NCBI RefSeq assembly: GCF_016526145.1
Contig: NZ_JADDUE010000009.1
Coordinates: forward strand, 280,812-344,811
DNA length: 64,000 bases
Source: Saccharopolyspora galaxeae
GTDB lineage: Bacteria > Actinomycetota > Actinomycetes > Mycobacteriales > Pseudonocardiaceae
Direction: 5' to 3'
Shown in pieces: positions 24,527 through 33,163 of the stretch. The position numbers were made by a program, and so were the translations under genes. The notes below the pieces were generated by a model that searched no databases, was not told the DNA's origin, and worked only from the letters and a program-made list of their open reading frames with translations. Numbering within the stretch: position 1 is the first letter of the stretch; every line of letters begins with the position of its first letter.

Positions 24527-25726
24527 ATGCGGGCCTATCGAGCGTTGTTCGGACACCGGGGAGTTCCCCGCTTGTTCGCCGCGGTCGCGCTGACCCGGAT
24601 CGCCCCGCCGATCCTCAACCTGAGCCTGCTGCTGGCGGCCGCGGCCGCCCACGGCTACGCGATCGGCGGCCTGGTGCTGACCGGGTTCTCGGTCGCCCTG
24701 GCGGTGTGCGTGCCGGTTTCCGGCAGGCTGGTGGACCGCTTCCGGCCGCGCGCGGTGCTGCTCGCCCTGCTGGTCGTGCACGTCCTGGCCTGCGCGGCAA
24801 CGGTGCTGGCGCTGGCCGCGCAGGCCGGTCCGGCGCTGTTGATCGCGGCAGCGATCGGGGTAGGAGGCAGCGCCCCGCCTGCCGCGCCGGTGATCCGGGC
24901 GAGCTGGCCCGGGATCCTGCCCGCCGAGCAGCTTCGCACCGCCTACGCGCTTGACGCGGTGCTGAACGAGACGATGGTCGTGGGCGGGTTGCTCGTGGTC
25001 TCCGGCCTGCTCGCGCTGGCAGCGCCGGTCGCGGCGGTCGGGGTCGCCGGCGTCTGCACCGCGCTCGGCGTGCTGATCGCAGTGCCGGGCCTGCGTGCGC
25101 CCGCCGAGCGTGTCCGCACCCGTGGCGTTCGCGGCTTCCTCGGCCCGCTCGCGCAAGGGCGGGTGCGGGTGCTGCTCGGCATGGCCGCGGCGGACATGGT
25201 GGCCTTCGGCTGCCTGCTGGTGGGGGTGTCCGCGCTGGCGACCTCGGCCGCCGCGCCGGAAGCCTCCGGCGTGCTGCTGAGCGTCTTCTCGGCCGGAGCC
25301 GTGTTCAGCGCGTTGTGCTACGGCATGCGGGAACGCGACACCGCCGCCCGCCCGCGCCTGGTGGCGTTGCACGCCGTTTCGGCGTTGCTGCTGGCGATCG
25401 TGGCGGCGACGTCCGGACCGGTGCTCGCGGGCGTGGTCCTGCTGCTGCTCGGGCTGGTCAGCGGGATGCGGGACACGCTGCACCAGCTGGTCCTGGGCAG
25501 CGCGGCCGCGGCAGAGCACCGCACCGAGGCGTTCGCGTGGCTGACCACCTGCATGTGGGGCGGCAACGGCATCGGAACCGCCGTGGCCGGTCAACTGGTC
25601 GGCTGGTCGGGCGGTTCGCACCGCGCGGCACTGCTGACCGCGGCGCTCGCGGCCGGGGCGGCCTCGGTGCTCGCGCTCATGCTGCGGGCGCGCGCGGGTG
25701 CGCCGCAGGTTCAGCGGCAGTCGTGA
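24527..25726 (+). CDS. MFS transporter
   Basis: A 399-residue membrane protein with about 12 hydrophobic segments of the major facilitator type. The loop between helices 2 and 3 carries the family motif in degenerate form (SGRLVDRFRPRAVLL). There is no periplasmic-binding or ATPase domain. MFS proteins of this size export small molecules or drugs. ATG 24527 starts MRAYRALFGHRGVPRLF, a typical short cytoplasmic N-terminus before helix 1; the frame is open further upstream through repeats. Its place after the radical SAM gene and the micropeptide would suit an exporter for their product, but this is not shown by sequence. Confidence 0.85.
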   Translation: MRAYRALFGHRGVPRLFAAVALTRIAPPILNLSLLLAAAAAHGYAIGGLVLTGFSVALAVCVPVSGRLVDRFRPRAVLLALLVVHVLACAATVLALAAQAGPALLIAAAIGVGGSAPPAAPVIRASWPGILPAEQLRTAYALDAVLNETMVVGGLLVVSGLLALAAPVAAVGVAGVCTALGVLIAVPGLRAPAERVRTRGVRGFLGPLAQGRVRVLLGMAAADMVAFGCLLVGVSALATSAAAPEASGVLLSVFSAGAVFSALCYGMRERDTAARPRLVALHAVSALLLAIVAATSGPVLAGVVLLLLGLVSGMRDTLHQLVLGSAAAAEHRTEAFAWLTTCMWGGNGIGTAVAGQLVGWSGGSHRAALLTAALAAGAASVLALMLRARAGAPQVQRQS

Positions 25727-25858
25727 AGGCTCGCACGCGGTACGGCCACCGAGATGAGCGCAGCTGTCCTGGACGGTGCGCGTCAGTCGGCGGGACAGGA
25801 GAGGGAACCACGGTCCGGCGTGGAGTCCGGCGGCGACGCGGATCGGCGACTATCGCGC

Positions 25859-27241
25859 TCAGATCAGCACGCTCAGCCCGGCCGCCACCGCGAACGCGCT
25901 CAGCGACAGGATCGTCTCCAGCACCGTCCAGGTCTTGAGCATCTCGGCGACGGGGATGCCGAAGTACCGCGAGATGATCCAGAACCCGCCGTCGTTGACG
26001 TGCGAGGCGATGATCGACCCGGCGCCGATGGCGACCGCGACCAGCGCCAGCTGCGGCTGCGAGTAGGCGGATCCGGCCAGCAGCGGCGCGACGATGCCGC
26101 CGGTGGTCACGATCGCGACCGTCGCCGAGCCCTGCGCGATCCGCATCCCGGAGCTGATCAAGTACGCCGATGCGATCACCGGCAGTCCGGTGGCCTGCAA
26201 CGATCCGGCCAGCGCATCGCCCACCCCGGTTTCCGAGAGCACTTCGCCGAAGAATCCGCCCGCACCGACGACCAGCAGGATCATGCCCAGCGGCCGCAGC
26301 GCCCGCGCGGTCAGCTCCGCGATGTCCGCCCCGCCCAGGCCGCGCCGCGTGCCCAGCAGCCAGAACGCGATCAACACCGCGATGGTCAGCGCGACGACCG
26401 GATTTCCCAGGAACGTCAACGCGTCCAGCGCGGCACCGGGCGGCAGCGTGATGCCTGCGAAGGTGCCGCCGAGGATCAGCAGCACCGGCAAGCCGATCAC
26501 CAGCGCCACCACGCCGAGCGGCGGTTCGCCGGCGTCCTCGGGCGGTTCGCCCGCCGTTTCCGGCACCGGCAGGTGGATGCGGTTGCCGATCCACGACGAG
26601 TACAGCACGCCCGCCACGACGAACGCGGGGAGTCCGCAGGCCAGCCCCATGATGATGAGCCAGCCCATGTCCACCCCGAGCAGCCCGGCGGCAACCACCG
26701 GCCCGGGGTGCGGCGGCAGGAAGGCGTGCGTCATCGAAAGTCCCGCCACCAGCGGCAGGCAGTACAGCAGGATCGACCGCCCGCCCTGCCGGGCCGCGAC
26801 GTAGACCAGCGGCGCGAGCACGAAGATCCCGATGTCGAAGAACACCGGAACGCCGAACACCAGCCCGGCCAGCCCCATCGCCAGCGGCGCGCGCCGCTGC
26901 CCGAACGCCGCCAGCAGCCTGCGGGTGAGCAACTGTGCGCCGCCGGAGTTCTCCAGCACCGCGCCGAGGATCGCGCCGAGCCCGACGATCGCGGTGATGT
27001 GCCCGAGGATGCTGCCGAATCCGTTCTCCAGCAGGGATTCGCTGCTCTTCTGCGCGGAGCCCACGATGTCGCGCACCGGCAATCCGGCGGCCAGCGCCAG
27101 CAGCAACCCGGTGATGATCAGCGCGATGAACGGCTCCACCCGGAACCGCATGATCATCGTCAGCAGCGCAGCGATCGCGGCCGCGGATAACGTCAGCAGC
27201 CCGGCGGTGTCGTGCTGCAGCCAGTGCACAACGCTGTACAC
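25859..27241 (-). CDS. GntP-family permease
   Basis: A 460-residue transporter with many membrane helices in the GntP (gluconate:H+ symporter) pattern: early RVEPFIALIITGLLLALAAGLP, GAILGAVLENSGGAQLLTRRLL, GVPVFFDIGIFVLAPLVY, THAFLPPHPGPVVAAGLLGVD and near the C-terminus GSIIASHVNDGGFWIISRYF. GntP members import gluconate or other organic acids. GTG 27241 has GAGGAG six bases upstream. It follows the D-aminoacylase and deaminase genes on the same strand (16-base gap to the former), so it probably imports the D-amino acid or N-acyl-D-amino acid used by those enzymes. Confidence 0.92.
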   Translation of the reverse strand: MYSVVHWLQHDTAGLLTLSAAAIAALLTMIMRFRVEPFIALIITGLLLALAAGLPVRDIVGSAQKSSESLLENGFGSILGHITAIVGLGAILGAVLENSGGAQLLTRRLLAAFGQRRAPLAMGLAGLVFGVPVFFDIGIFVLAPLVYVAARQGGRSILLYCLPLVAGLSMTHAFLPPHPGPVVAAGLLGVDMGWLIIMGLACGLPAFVVAGVLYSSWIGNRIHLPVPETAGEPPEDAGEPPLGVVALVIGLPVLLILGGTFAGITLPPGAALDALTFLGNPVVALTIAVLIAFWLLGTRRGLGGADIAELTARALRPLGMILLVVGAGGFFGEVLSETGVGDALAGSLQATGLPVIASAYLISSGMRIAQGSATVAIVTTGGIVAPLLAGSAYSQPQLALVAVAIGAGSIIASHVNDGGFWIISRYFGIPVAEMLKTWTVLETILSLSAFAVAAGLSVLI

Positions 27242-27257
27242 AGTGGACTCCTCGGAT

Positions 27258-28862
27258 TCAGGGGTTGCGGCGCAGGGCGCGCCCGGGAAGCGCCTCGGTG
27301 CGGTTTCCGTGTTCCAGCACCGGGATTCCGTTGACCAGCACGCGGTGCACGCCGTCGGCGGTCCGGCGCGGGTCGTCGAACGTCGCGGTGTCGGCGATGG
27401 TGTCGGGGTCGAACAGCACGAGGTCGGCGGCCGCGCCTTCCCGGATCCGGCCGCGGTCGGGCAGGCCGAGCCGGTCGGCGGCGCGCGCGGTCAGGTGCGC
27501 GACGCATTCCTCCAGGCTCAGCACGCCGAGTTCCCGCACGTAGTGCCCCAGGTAGCGCGGGAACGTGCCCCACGCGCGCGGATGCGGCCGCGAGCCCACG
27601 AGCAGGCCGTCGCTGCCGCCGGTGTGCGCGCGGTGGTGCATGATCGTGCGCACGTTGTCCTCGTGTCCGACGTGCATCAGGCAGGACGTGCCGAGGCGTT
27701 CGTCCACGAGCACGTCCATGTACAGCTCGGCCGGAGCTTTCCCCGCCGTGCGGGCGGATTCGGCGATGCTGCGCCCGACCAGCCCGGTGTTGCCCGCATC
27801 GCGCACGCCGTTGATCTCGATGCTGTCCCAGTCGATCGGCACGCCGTGGTTGCCGTCCGAACCGTCCACCTCCATCACGTGCCGGATCCGCTCCCGCGCC
27901 GCGGAATCCCGCAGTCGCTCCAAAGTGGACTCGACGCCGCCTTCGGCCGCCCAGCTCGGCAGCAGCGCGTGCAGCGAGGTCGCGCCCGGCAGGTACGGAT
28001 AGGTGTCCAGCGTGATGTCCACCCCGTCCGCCAGCGCACCGTCCACCATGGACAGCAGGTCGGCGGCGCGGTCCCGGTTCACCTCGAAGTTCATCGTGGC
28101 GTGCGCCAAGTGCAGCGCGCAGCCGGACCAGCGGCTGACCTCGATCATCTCCTCGTAGGCCGCCAGCGCGCCCGCGCCGTAGCTGCGGTGGTGCGGGCTG
28201 TAGAACCCGCCGTGCTCGGCCACCACCCGGCAAAGCTCCGCGAGCTCGGAGGTCGGTGCGTACATGCCGGGCGTGTAGGTCAGCCCCGACGACATGCCGA
28301 ACGCACCCTCGCGCAGCGATTCCGCCAGCACCCGCCGCATCGCCGCGAGCTCGTCGCCGGTGGCCTCCCGATCGTCGAACCCGACGCACAGCATCCGCAA
28401 CGTGCCCTGCGGCACCAGGTAGGCGGCGTTGACCGCGATCCCGCGGTCCAGCCGGTCCAGGTATTCCCGCACGCTGCGCCAATTCCAGTCGAACCCGGGC
28501 GGATCGTCGTTCCAACCCGCGATCTGCGTGCGCAGCGCGGCAAGCGTGGCGTCGTCCACCGGCGCGTAGGAGAGCCCGTCCTGGCCGAGCACTTCCAGCG
28601 TCACGCCCTGCGAAACCTTCGCCAGGTGGTCCGGTTCGGCGAGGATCTGCAGGTCCGAGTGCGAGTGCATGTCGATGAACCCGGGCGCGAGCACCAGCCC
28701 GTCCGCGTCCACCACGTGCCGCGCGCCGAGCGTCCCGGGCTCGCCGATCGCGGTGATGCGGTCTCCGGAAACGACGACGTCACCGCGGTACGCGGGCCCT
28801 CCGGTGCCGTCGACCACCGTCGCCGCGCGGAAAACTGTGCCGGGGTGGGATTCCGGTGCCAT
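27258..28862 (-). CDS. N-acyl-D-amino-acid deacylase (D-aminoacylase)
   Basis: A 534-residue amidohydrolase. It has the typical opening VVDGTGGPAYRGDVVVSGDRI, the metal motif GFIDMHSHSDL, SSGLTYTPGMYA, GGFYSPHHRSYG, ALHLAHATM, and a C-terminal strand-rich closing (GAAADLVLFDPDTIAD). D-aminoacylases remove the acyl group from N-acyl-D-amino acids with one or two zinc ions. GGAGG lies six bases before ATG 28862. Order with deaminase upstream and GntP permease downstream suggests uptake, deacylation and deamination of D-amino acids in one pathway. Another reading is an N-acyl-D-glutamate deacylase. Confidence 0.9.
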   Translation of the reverse strand: MAPESHPGTVFRAATVVDGTGGPAYRGDVVVSGDRITAIGEPGTLGARHVVDADGLVLAPGFIDMHSHSDLQILAEPDHLAKVSQGVTLEVLGQDGLSYAPVDDATLAALRTQIAGWNDDPPGFDWNWRSVREYLDRLDRGIAVNAAYLVPQGTLRMLCVGFDDREATGDELAAMRRVLAESLREGAFGMSSGLTYTPGMYAPTSELAELCRVVAEHGGFYSPHHRSYGAGALAAYEEMIEVSRWSGCALHLAHATMNFEVNRDRAADLLSMVDGALADGVDITLDTYPYLPGATSLHALLPSWAAEGGVESTLERLRDSAARERIRHVMEVDGSDGNHGVPIDWDSIEINGVRDAGNTGLVGRSIAESARTAGKAPAELYMDVLVDERLGTSCLMHVGHEDNVRTIMHHRAHTGGSDGLLVGSRPHPRAWGTFPRYLGHYVRELGVLSLEECVAHLTARAADRLGLPDRGRIREGAAADLVLFDPDTIADTATFDDPRRTADGVHRVLVNGIPVLEHGNRTEALPGRALRRNP

Positions 28863-28916
28863 GGCTGGCCTCCGATCGGGCGCGTGGCTGCGGCCGGGCC
28901 TGGCCCGGCGACGGAC

Positions 28917-30230
28917 TCAGAAGAACGTGCGGACGAGGTCGACGACTTCTTCGCCGTCCACCACGGGAATCAGCGGCCACTTGTCGAAAACCGTGCAGGG
29001 GTGCGACAACCCGAACCCGACCCATTCGCCGATCCGTGGCCCGGGCTCGTCCACCGCGAGGAAGGCGTGCTGGTCGGCCAGCGAGGTGACCTTGCAGCCG
29101 GGCAGTTCGCGCACCACGCCGTCGCTGCCGCGATGCACCTGCGGTTCCGGCAGGTCCTGGTCGAAGGAGACGTCCCGGCGGCCCATCGTCACCAGCGCCA
29201 GCCCCGGCTCGGGACGCGAGGTCACCTGCGCCCAGATCCGCATCGCCGGGCGGAACGGCGACTCCTCGCCCGCCAGCCGGTGCGGCCTGCCGAACGGCGA
29301 GTTCCGCCGGTACAGCCCGTCGTCGTGGGTCACGTAGGCGCCGCTGCGCAGCACCGGATCGACCGGCTTCGCCGTCGGCCACGCGGCGGCGAAGGCTTCG
29401 GCGACCTGGTCGAAGTAGGCGCTGCCGCCGCCGGTGACGATGATCCGCTGCACCTCGCCGAACAGCTCCGCCCGCGCGAGTTCGCCGACGACCTCCCGCA
29501 TCCGCGCCATGTAGTCGTCCACAGTGGACAGCGCGGCGGCTGCGGTGCCGTGCGCCGCGGCACCCTCGTAACCGCCGACGCCCGCGAGCCGCAGCGCCGG
29601 CGACTCCGCGACCGCTCGCGCCACCTCCACCGCCTCCGCGACGGACCGCACACCGGTCCGCGCACCTTCCCAGCCGAGCTCCACGAGCACGTCCAACGGC
29701 CGGGAACCGCGCCCGGCCAGCGCCTCGGTCATCAGCCGCACCCCGTCGACCGAATCCACCCAGCAGCTCACCTCGAACTCCGGGTCGCGGTCGAGCTCGC
29801 CGGCCAGCCACGCCAGCCCCGCCGGGTCGAGCAGCTGGTTCGCCAGCAGCACCCGCCGCACCCCGAACGCTCGGTACACCCGCAGCTGACTGATGTTCGC
29901 CGCCGTGACGCCCCACGCCCCGTGGTCGAGCTGGCGGCGGAACAGCTGCGGCGCCATCGTCGTCTTGCCGTGCGGGGCCAGCAGCACGCCGTGCCGCTCG
30001 CACCAGCGCGCCATCGTCGCGAGGTTGTGCGTGAGCGCGGAATCGTCCAGCACCAGCAGCGGGCCGACGAACCCGGCGTCGAAGAGCCGCGGGCGGCCGC
30101 TCAGGAATTCCCCCGCGGTGCGGCCGAACGCCTCCGCCGGAACGCCCTTGAACCGCCAGTCGAGCCGTTCCTCGCGCAGCGCGTCCACAGCGGACGCATC
30201 GATACCGGGACTTTCGGGCGTCGCGGACAA
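28917..30230 (-). CDS. PLP-dependent D-amino-acid deaminase / D-threonine aldolase-like protein
   Basis: A 437-residue fold-III PLP enzyme. The alanine-racemase-type barrel shows the PLP lysine in LLAPHGKTTMAPQLF, then LGWEGARTGV and VTGGGSAYFDQV. The C-terminal beta domain ends with GLSHPCTVFDKWPLIPVV, where the His and Cys bind a metal as in D-serine dehydratase and D-threonine aldolase. It therefore probably deaminates or cleaves D-amino acids. TTG 30230 is chosen because GGAGG stands four bases before it; the in-frame upstream stretch looks untranslated. It is the first gene of the operon with the D-aminoacylase and GntP permease and is divergent from ridA. Confidence 0.85.
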   Translation of the reverse strand: MSATPESPGIDASAVDALREERLDWRFKGVPAEAFGRTAGEFLSGRPRLFDAGFVGPLLVLDDSALTHNLATMARWCERHGVLLAPHGKTTMAPQLFRRQLDHGAWGVTAANISQLRVYRAFGVRRVLLANQLLDPAGLAWLAGELDRDPEFEVSCWVDSVDGVRLMTEALAGRGSRPLDVLVELGWEGARTGVRSVAEAVEVARAVAESPALRLAGVGGYEGAAAHGTAAAALSTVDDYMARMREVVGELARAELFGEVQRIIVTGGGSAYFDQVAEAFAAAWPTAKPVDPVLRSGAYVTHDDGLYRRNSPFGRPHRLAGEESPFRPAMRIWAQVTSRPEPGLALVTMGRRDVSFDQDLPEPQVHRGSDGVVRELPGCKVTSLADQHAFLAVDEPGPRIGEWVGFGLSHPCTVFDKWPLIPVVDGEEVVDLVRTFF

Positions 30231-30279
30231 CGAACCTCCAGAGATCGGGCCGCCGAGATGATAAGCACCACCGCAGTGC

Positions 30280-30295
30280 ATTGGTCCAGACGAAT
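30280..30295. promoter_or_regulatory. GntR/DasR dre-like operator
   Basis: ATTGGTCCAGACGAAT matches the DasR dre consensus (A-n-TGGTCTAGACCA-n-T) at 12 of the 14 defined positions. It lies between the divergent D-amino-acid deaminase and RidA genes, so it could control both. Confidence 0.5.
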
Positions 30296-30373
30296 CTGAT
30301 GGAATCTTCCGGCCGCCGCACCGCGACCCGCGGGTCGGCCGCCGAACGCAGCACGCACCACGAAGGAGCACAG

Positions 30374-30760
30374 ATGGCCCGCACCGTGATCACCACCGGC
30401 GACGCGCCGACCCCGCCCGCGGGCACCCCGCTGTCGCAGGGCGTGCGCAAGGGCAACATCCTGCAGGTCTCCGGGCAGACCCCGGTCGACCCGGCCACCG
30501 GCAAGCTGGTGCCCGGAGGCGTCGCCGAGCAGACCGAGCAGTCGCTGCGCAACGTGATCGCCGTGCTCAACGCCGGCGGCGCCGGGCTCGAGGACGTGCT
30601 GATGCTGCGGGTCTACCTCACCGACGTGTCGCAGTTCGCCGAGATGAACGAGACCTACGCCCGCGTGGTCGGTGAGCCGTTCCCCGCCCGCACCACCGTC
30701 TACGTCGGCCTGCCCGGGTTCGACGTCGAGATCGACGCCCTCGCCGTGCTCGGCGACTGA
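30374..30760 (+). CDS. RidA-family enamine/imine deaminase
   Basis: A 128-residue RidA/YjgF protein. The body of the fold is clear: LSQGVRKGNILQVSGQTPVDPATGKLVPGGV, EQTEQSLRNVIAVLNAGGAGLEDVL, LRVYLTDVSQFAEMNETY and FPARTTVYVGLPGFDVEIDALAVL. RidA proteins hydrolyse the reactive enamine/imine intermediates that PLP enzymes release when they remove the amino group from serine, threonine and similar compounds. Its divergent pairing with a PLP deaminase is therefore functionally apt. GAAGGAG precedes ATG 30374. Confidence 0.92.
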   Translation: MARTVITTGDAPTPPAGTPLSQGVRKGNILQVSGQTPVDPATGKLVPGGVAEQTEQSLRNVIAVLNAGGAGLEDVLMLRVYLTDVSQFAEMNETYARVVGEPFPARTTVYVGLPGFDVEIDALAVLGD

Positions 30761-30793
30761 CCGGCCGCACCGCCCCGCGCCCGCCTCGGCGAT

Positions 30794-30844
30794 GAGTGAA
30801 CGGACCGTTCGTCCCACTAGATTGGTCGAACGGTCCGTTCGCTC
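30794..30844. repeat. 51-bp palindromic dispersed repeat, copy 1
   Basis: Two 13-bp near-palindromes, GAACGGACCGTTC and GAACGGTCCGTTC, are separated by 17 bases (about GTCCCACTAGATTGGTC). A second copy at 51044-51094 is the reverse complement with 47 of 51 bases identical. It lies downstream of ridA. This looks like a REP-type or miniature mobile element. Confidence 0.75.
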
Positions 30845-31022
30845 GACGATGGCGGGGCAGCGGAGGAGCCGGGCTGAAGTCGCGGGGGCCTCGCGGGTGC
30901 TCGTCGTGGCCCGGTGACCGCTCGTCGCGCCGACCTTGACATCCCCGTGCGGTGCTCGGAAGGTCAAGACCATTACCCGGCCCGCCGGGCAGCGCCCCGG
31001 CCGGTGACTCCTGGGAGGGCGC

Positions 31023-31547
31023 ATGACCCGCAGCTCGGACGGCCGGATCGCGCAAGGCTGGGGCGGTCGCAAACCCAACGCCTGCCGGGCGATCGTCGTG
31101 CTGGCCCGCCGCAGCGGCACCGCGGTCGCCGGTCTGGTGACCACGCTGACCCGGCCCGCGGACCGGCTCGCGCCGATCCTGGTCTCGGCGGGCCCGGACC
31201 ACCCCTCCTGCGAGACGGTGCAGCCGCCGACGCTGCTGGTCGGCCACGAGGTCGCCAACACCGCGCGCAGCGCCACGCTGATCGGCGGCGCCTGCCAGGT
31301 CGGGGTGGCCCAGGGCGTGCTGGACTCGGTCGCGGACGGACTGCTCGAACCCGACCAGGAGACCTTGGTGTTCGTCTCGCTGTGGCTCGACCACGACGCC
31401 GAGGACGAGACGGCGGTGCGCTGGTCGGCGCGCGAAGCGGTGGGTCTGGCGGTGCGCGAGGCGGTGCACGGGCTGCCGAAGGACACGGCGCGCCGCCTGG
31501 TCGAGCAGCGCGACAACCTCACGCACCCGCACTACGGCGGGGAATGA
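31023..31547 (+). CDS. Formaldehyde-activating enzyme (Fae)-like protein
   Basis: A 174-residue protein whose central and C-terminal parts align by motif with Fae: the LAVIAP...LPCKPNT region corresponds to APILVSAGPDHPSCET, the [21 protein letters not shown] region to VGVAQGVLDSVADGLLEPDQE, and the conserved closing helix corresponds to WSAREAVGLAVREAV. Fae condenses formaldehyde with tetrahydromethanopterin. The catalytic His of the NEVAHIDLI motif is not present (the matching stretch reads KPNACRAIVVL), so the enzyme activity is doubtful. No other one-carbon genes are near. It stands between a dispersed repeat and the DUF1844 gene. Confidence 0.68.
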   Translation: MTRSSDGRIAQGWGGRKPNACRAIVVLARRSGTAVAGLVTTLTRPADRLAPILVSAGPDHPSCETVQPPTLLVGHEVANTARSATLIGGACQVGVAQGVLDSVADGLLEPDQETLVFVSLWLDHDAEDETAVRWSAREAVGLAVREAVHGLPKDTARRLVEQRDNLTHPHYGGE

Positions 31548-31551
31548 CCCC

Positions 31552-32067
31552 TCAGCGCACCGGCCCGGTGTACTTCTCCCCGGGGCCTTGTCCCGGCGGG
31601 TCCGGCACCGCGCTGGCTTCCCGGAACGCCCGTTGCAGGCTCTGCAGCCCGTCGCGGATCGGCGCGGCGTGCAACCCGAGGTATTCCGCGGAGGCGGTGA
31701 CCAGCCCGGCCAGCGCGGTGATCAGCCGCCGCGCCTCGTCGAGGTCCCGGCCGGGCGCGCTGTCCGGTTCGTCGTCGCCGAGGCCGAGCTTCTCCGCGGC
31801 CGACGACATGAGCATCACCGCGGCCCGGCTGATCACCTCGACGCTGGGAACATCCACGAGTTCGCGGACGTTGTCCATGGGGTCGGCTTCAGCCGAGGCG
31901 CTGCTCGAAGGCACCCCGCTCGGGAGTCCACCGCTGGGCAGCCCAGTGCTCGAGGACATCGCCGCGGATTCGGCTTCCGAGGAACCCGCGAAATCCGCGG
32001 GCTCACCGGAATCGCCCGGGAGCTCCGGATTTTCGCCGGGGGACGGGGTCGACTGCGGTTCGTTCAC
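31552..32067 (-). CDS. DUF1844 domain protein
   Basis: A 171-residue protein. The first half is low-complexity, rich in Ser/Pro/Glu. The second half holds the DUF1844 motif: VREL VDVPSVEVISRAAVMLMSSAAEKLGL, then LDEARRLITALAGLVTASAEYLGLHAAPIRDGLQSLQRAFREA. GTG 32067 is chosen because a CAGGGT-type -10 box lies just seven bases ahead of it, as in leaderless genes. DUF1844 genes commonly stand divergently beside infC in actinobacteria, as here. No function is known. Confidence 0.8.
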   Translation of the reverse strand: MNEPQSTPSPGENPELPGDSGEPADFAGSSEAESAAMSSSTGLPSGGLPSGVPSSSASAEADPMDNVRELVDVPSVEVISRAAVMLMSSAAEKLGLGDDEPDSAPGRDLDEARRLITALAGLVTASAEYLGLHAAPIRDGLQSLQRAFREASAVPDPPGQGPGEKYTGPVR

Positions 32068-32426
32068 GGCTGCTACCCTGGCATGAACGAACAGCTCCCG
32101 TGCAATCGGGGGCTGGCCGGGCGCCTGGCCGAAAACCAGGTCCGGCACAACAGTAAGAGACGAAAGTCGAGCCCCGTTGTAGTTCGGGGCGCCAAGTGGA
32201 GCCCCGCTCCCACCCGAGTGACCGCCTTCTGAAGGTCGCCGGGTCCCGGTCCCACCGGTGCGGCGCACGGGTGGTGCGAGCGGTATCGCGGTACCGGTTC
32301 GATCGGCAGGAGCAGGGTCGGCGCTGTTCCGGGTAATCCGGAATGCGCCGGGATCGCTGCACGTCCAGGGGCGAGCTTCACGCGCCGAGGCTGCAGCAGC
32401 GACGACCATCGAACCGAGGAGGCCCC
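32068..32426. promoter_or_regulatory. infC leader with mutually exclusive stems
   Basis: This 359-base divergent region carries the infC 5' leader. The segment CGGGGC (32185-32190) can pair with GCCCCG upstream (32171-32176) or with GCCCCG downstream (32201-32206), which is the shape of an attenuation switch. The infC-rpmI-rplT operon is autoregulated by L20 or IF3 in other bacteria; the mechanism here is not known. Confidence 0.45.
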
Positions 32427-32969
32427 ATCAGCACGGAGACGCGCATCAACGACCGCATCCGCGTGCCCGAAGTCCGCTTGGTCGGACCCAACGGCGAACA
32501 GGTCGGAATCGTCCGCATCGAGGACGCGCTCCGGCTGGCGCAGGAAGCGGATCTGGACCTTGTCGAGGTCGCCCCGCAGGCGCGCCCGCCGGTCTGCAAG
32601 CTCATGGACTACGGCAAGTTCAAGTACGAGAGTGCGCAGAAAGCTCGCGAATCGCGCCGCAACCAGCAGCAGACCGTCATCAAGGAGCAGAAGCTCCGGC
32701 CGAAGATCGACCCGCACGACTACGAGACGAAGAAGGGCCACGTGTCCCGCTTCCTCGGCCAGGGTCACAAGGTCAAGGTGACGATCATGTTCCGCGGTCG
32801 CGAGCAGTCGCGTCCCGAGCTCGGCTTCCGGCTGTTGGAGCGGCTGGCCGACGACGTTTCCGACCTCGGGTTCATCGAGGCGAAGCCGAAGCAGGACGGC
32901 CGCAACATGATCATGGTCCTGGCTCCGCACCGGACCAACAAGACCAAGCAGAAGGCGACCGCGTCCTGA
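32427..32969 (+). CDS. infC: Translation initiation factor IF-3
   Basis: A 180-residue IF3 that begins at ATC 32427, as infC genes often use a non-standard start that lets IF3 control itself: CGAGGAGG stands five bases ahead, and the frame reads [23 protein letters not shown]. The N-domain is followed by the linker ([12 protein letters not shown]) and the C-domain ([34 protein letters not shown]). IF3 keeps ribosomal subunits apart and checks start-codon pairing. The order infC-rpmI-rplT is classical. The rare start codon here is a useful comparison for the lipid kinase. Confidence 0.97.
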   Translation: MSTETRINDRIRVPEVRLVGPNGEQVGIVRIEDALRLAQEADLDLVEVAPQARPPVCKLMDYGKFKYESAQKARESRRNQQQTVIKEQKLRPKIDPHDYETKKGHVSRFLGQGHKVKVTIMFRGREQSRPELGFRLLERLADDVSDLGFIEAKPKQDGRNMIMVLAPHRTNKTKQKATAS

Positions 32970-33163
32970 CGCTTCGCCTCCCGCCTCCCGCCGGACGACC
33001 CGGTGACGCCCGCGCGGCACCGGGAGCCCGACGATGGGACGGCCGGTAGCACCGGTCGGCGTCGCAGCCGGCCGGTAGCGCACCGACCGGTCGGCCATCG
33101 GCCCGATCAGGTCCGCTGCGCCTCGCCAGAAGCGCGGTGGACCCCGTATGAGAAGGATGAGAG

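Noticed and set aside
26832..30299. A 1155-residue plus-strand frame across the D-amino-acid cluster
   Set aside because: It spans three well-supported minus-strand genes and has the composition of an antisense shadow.
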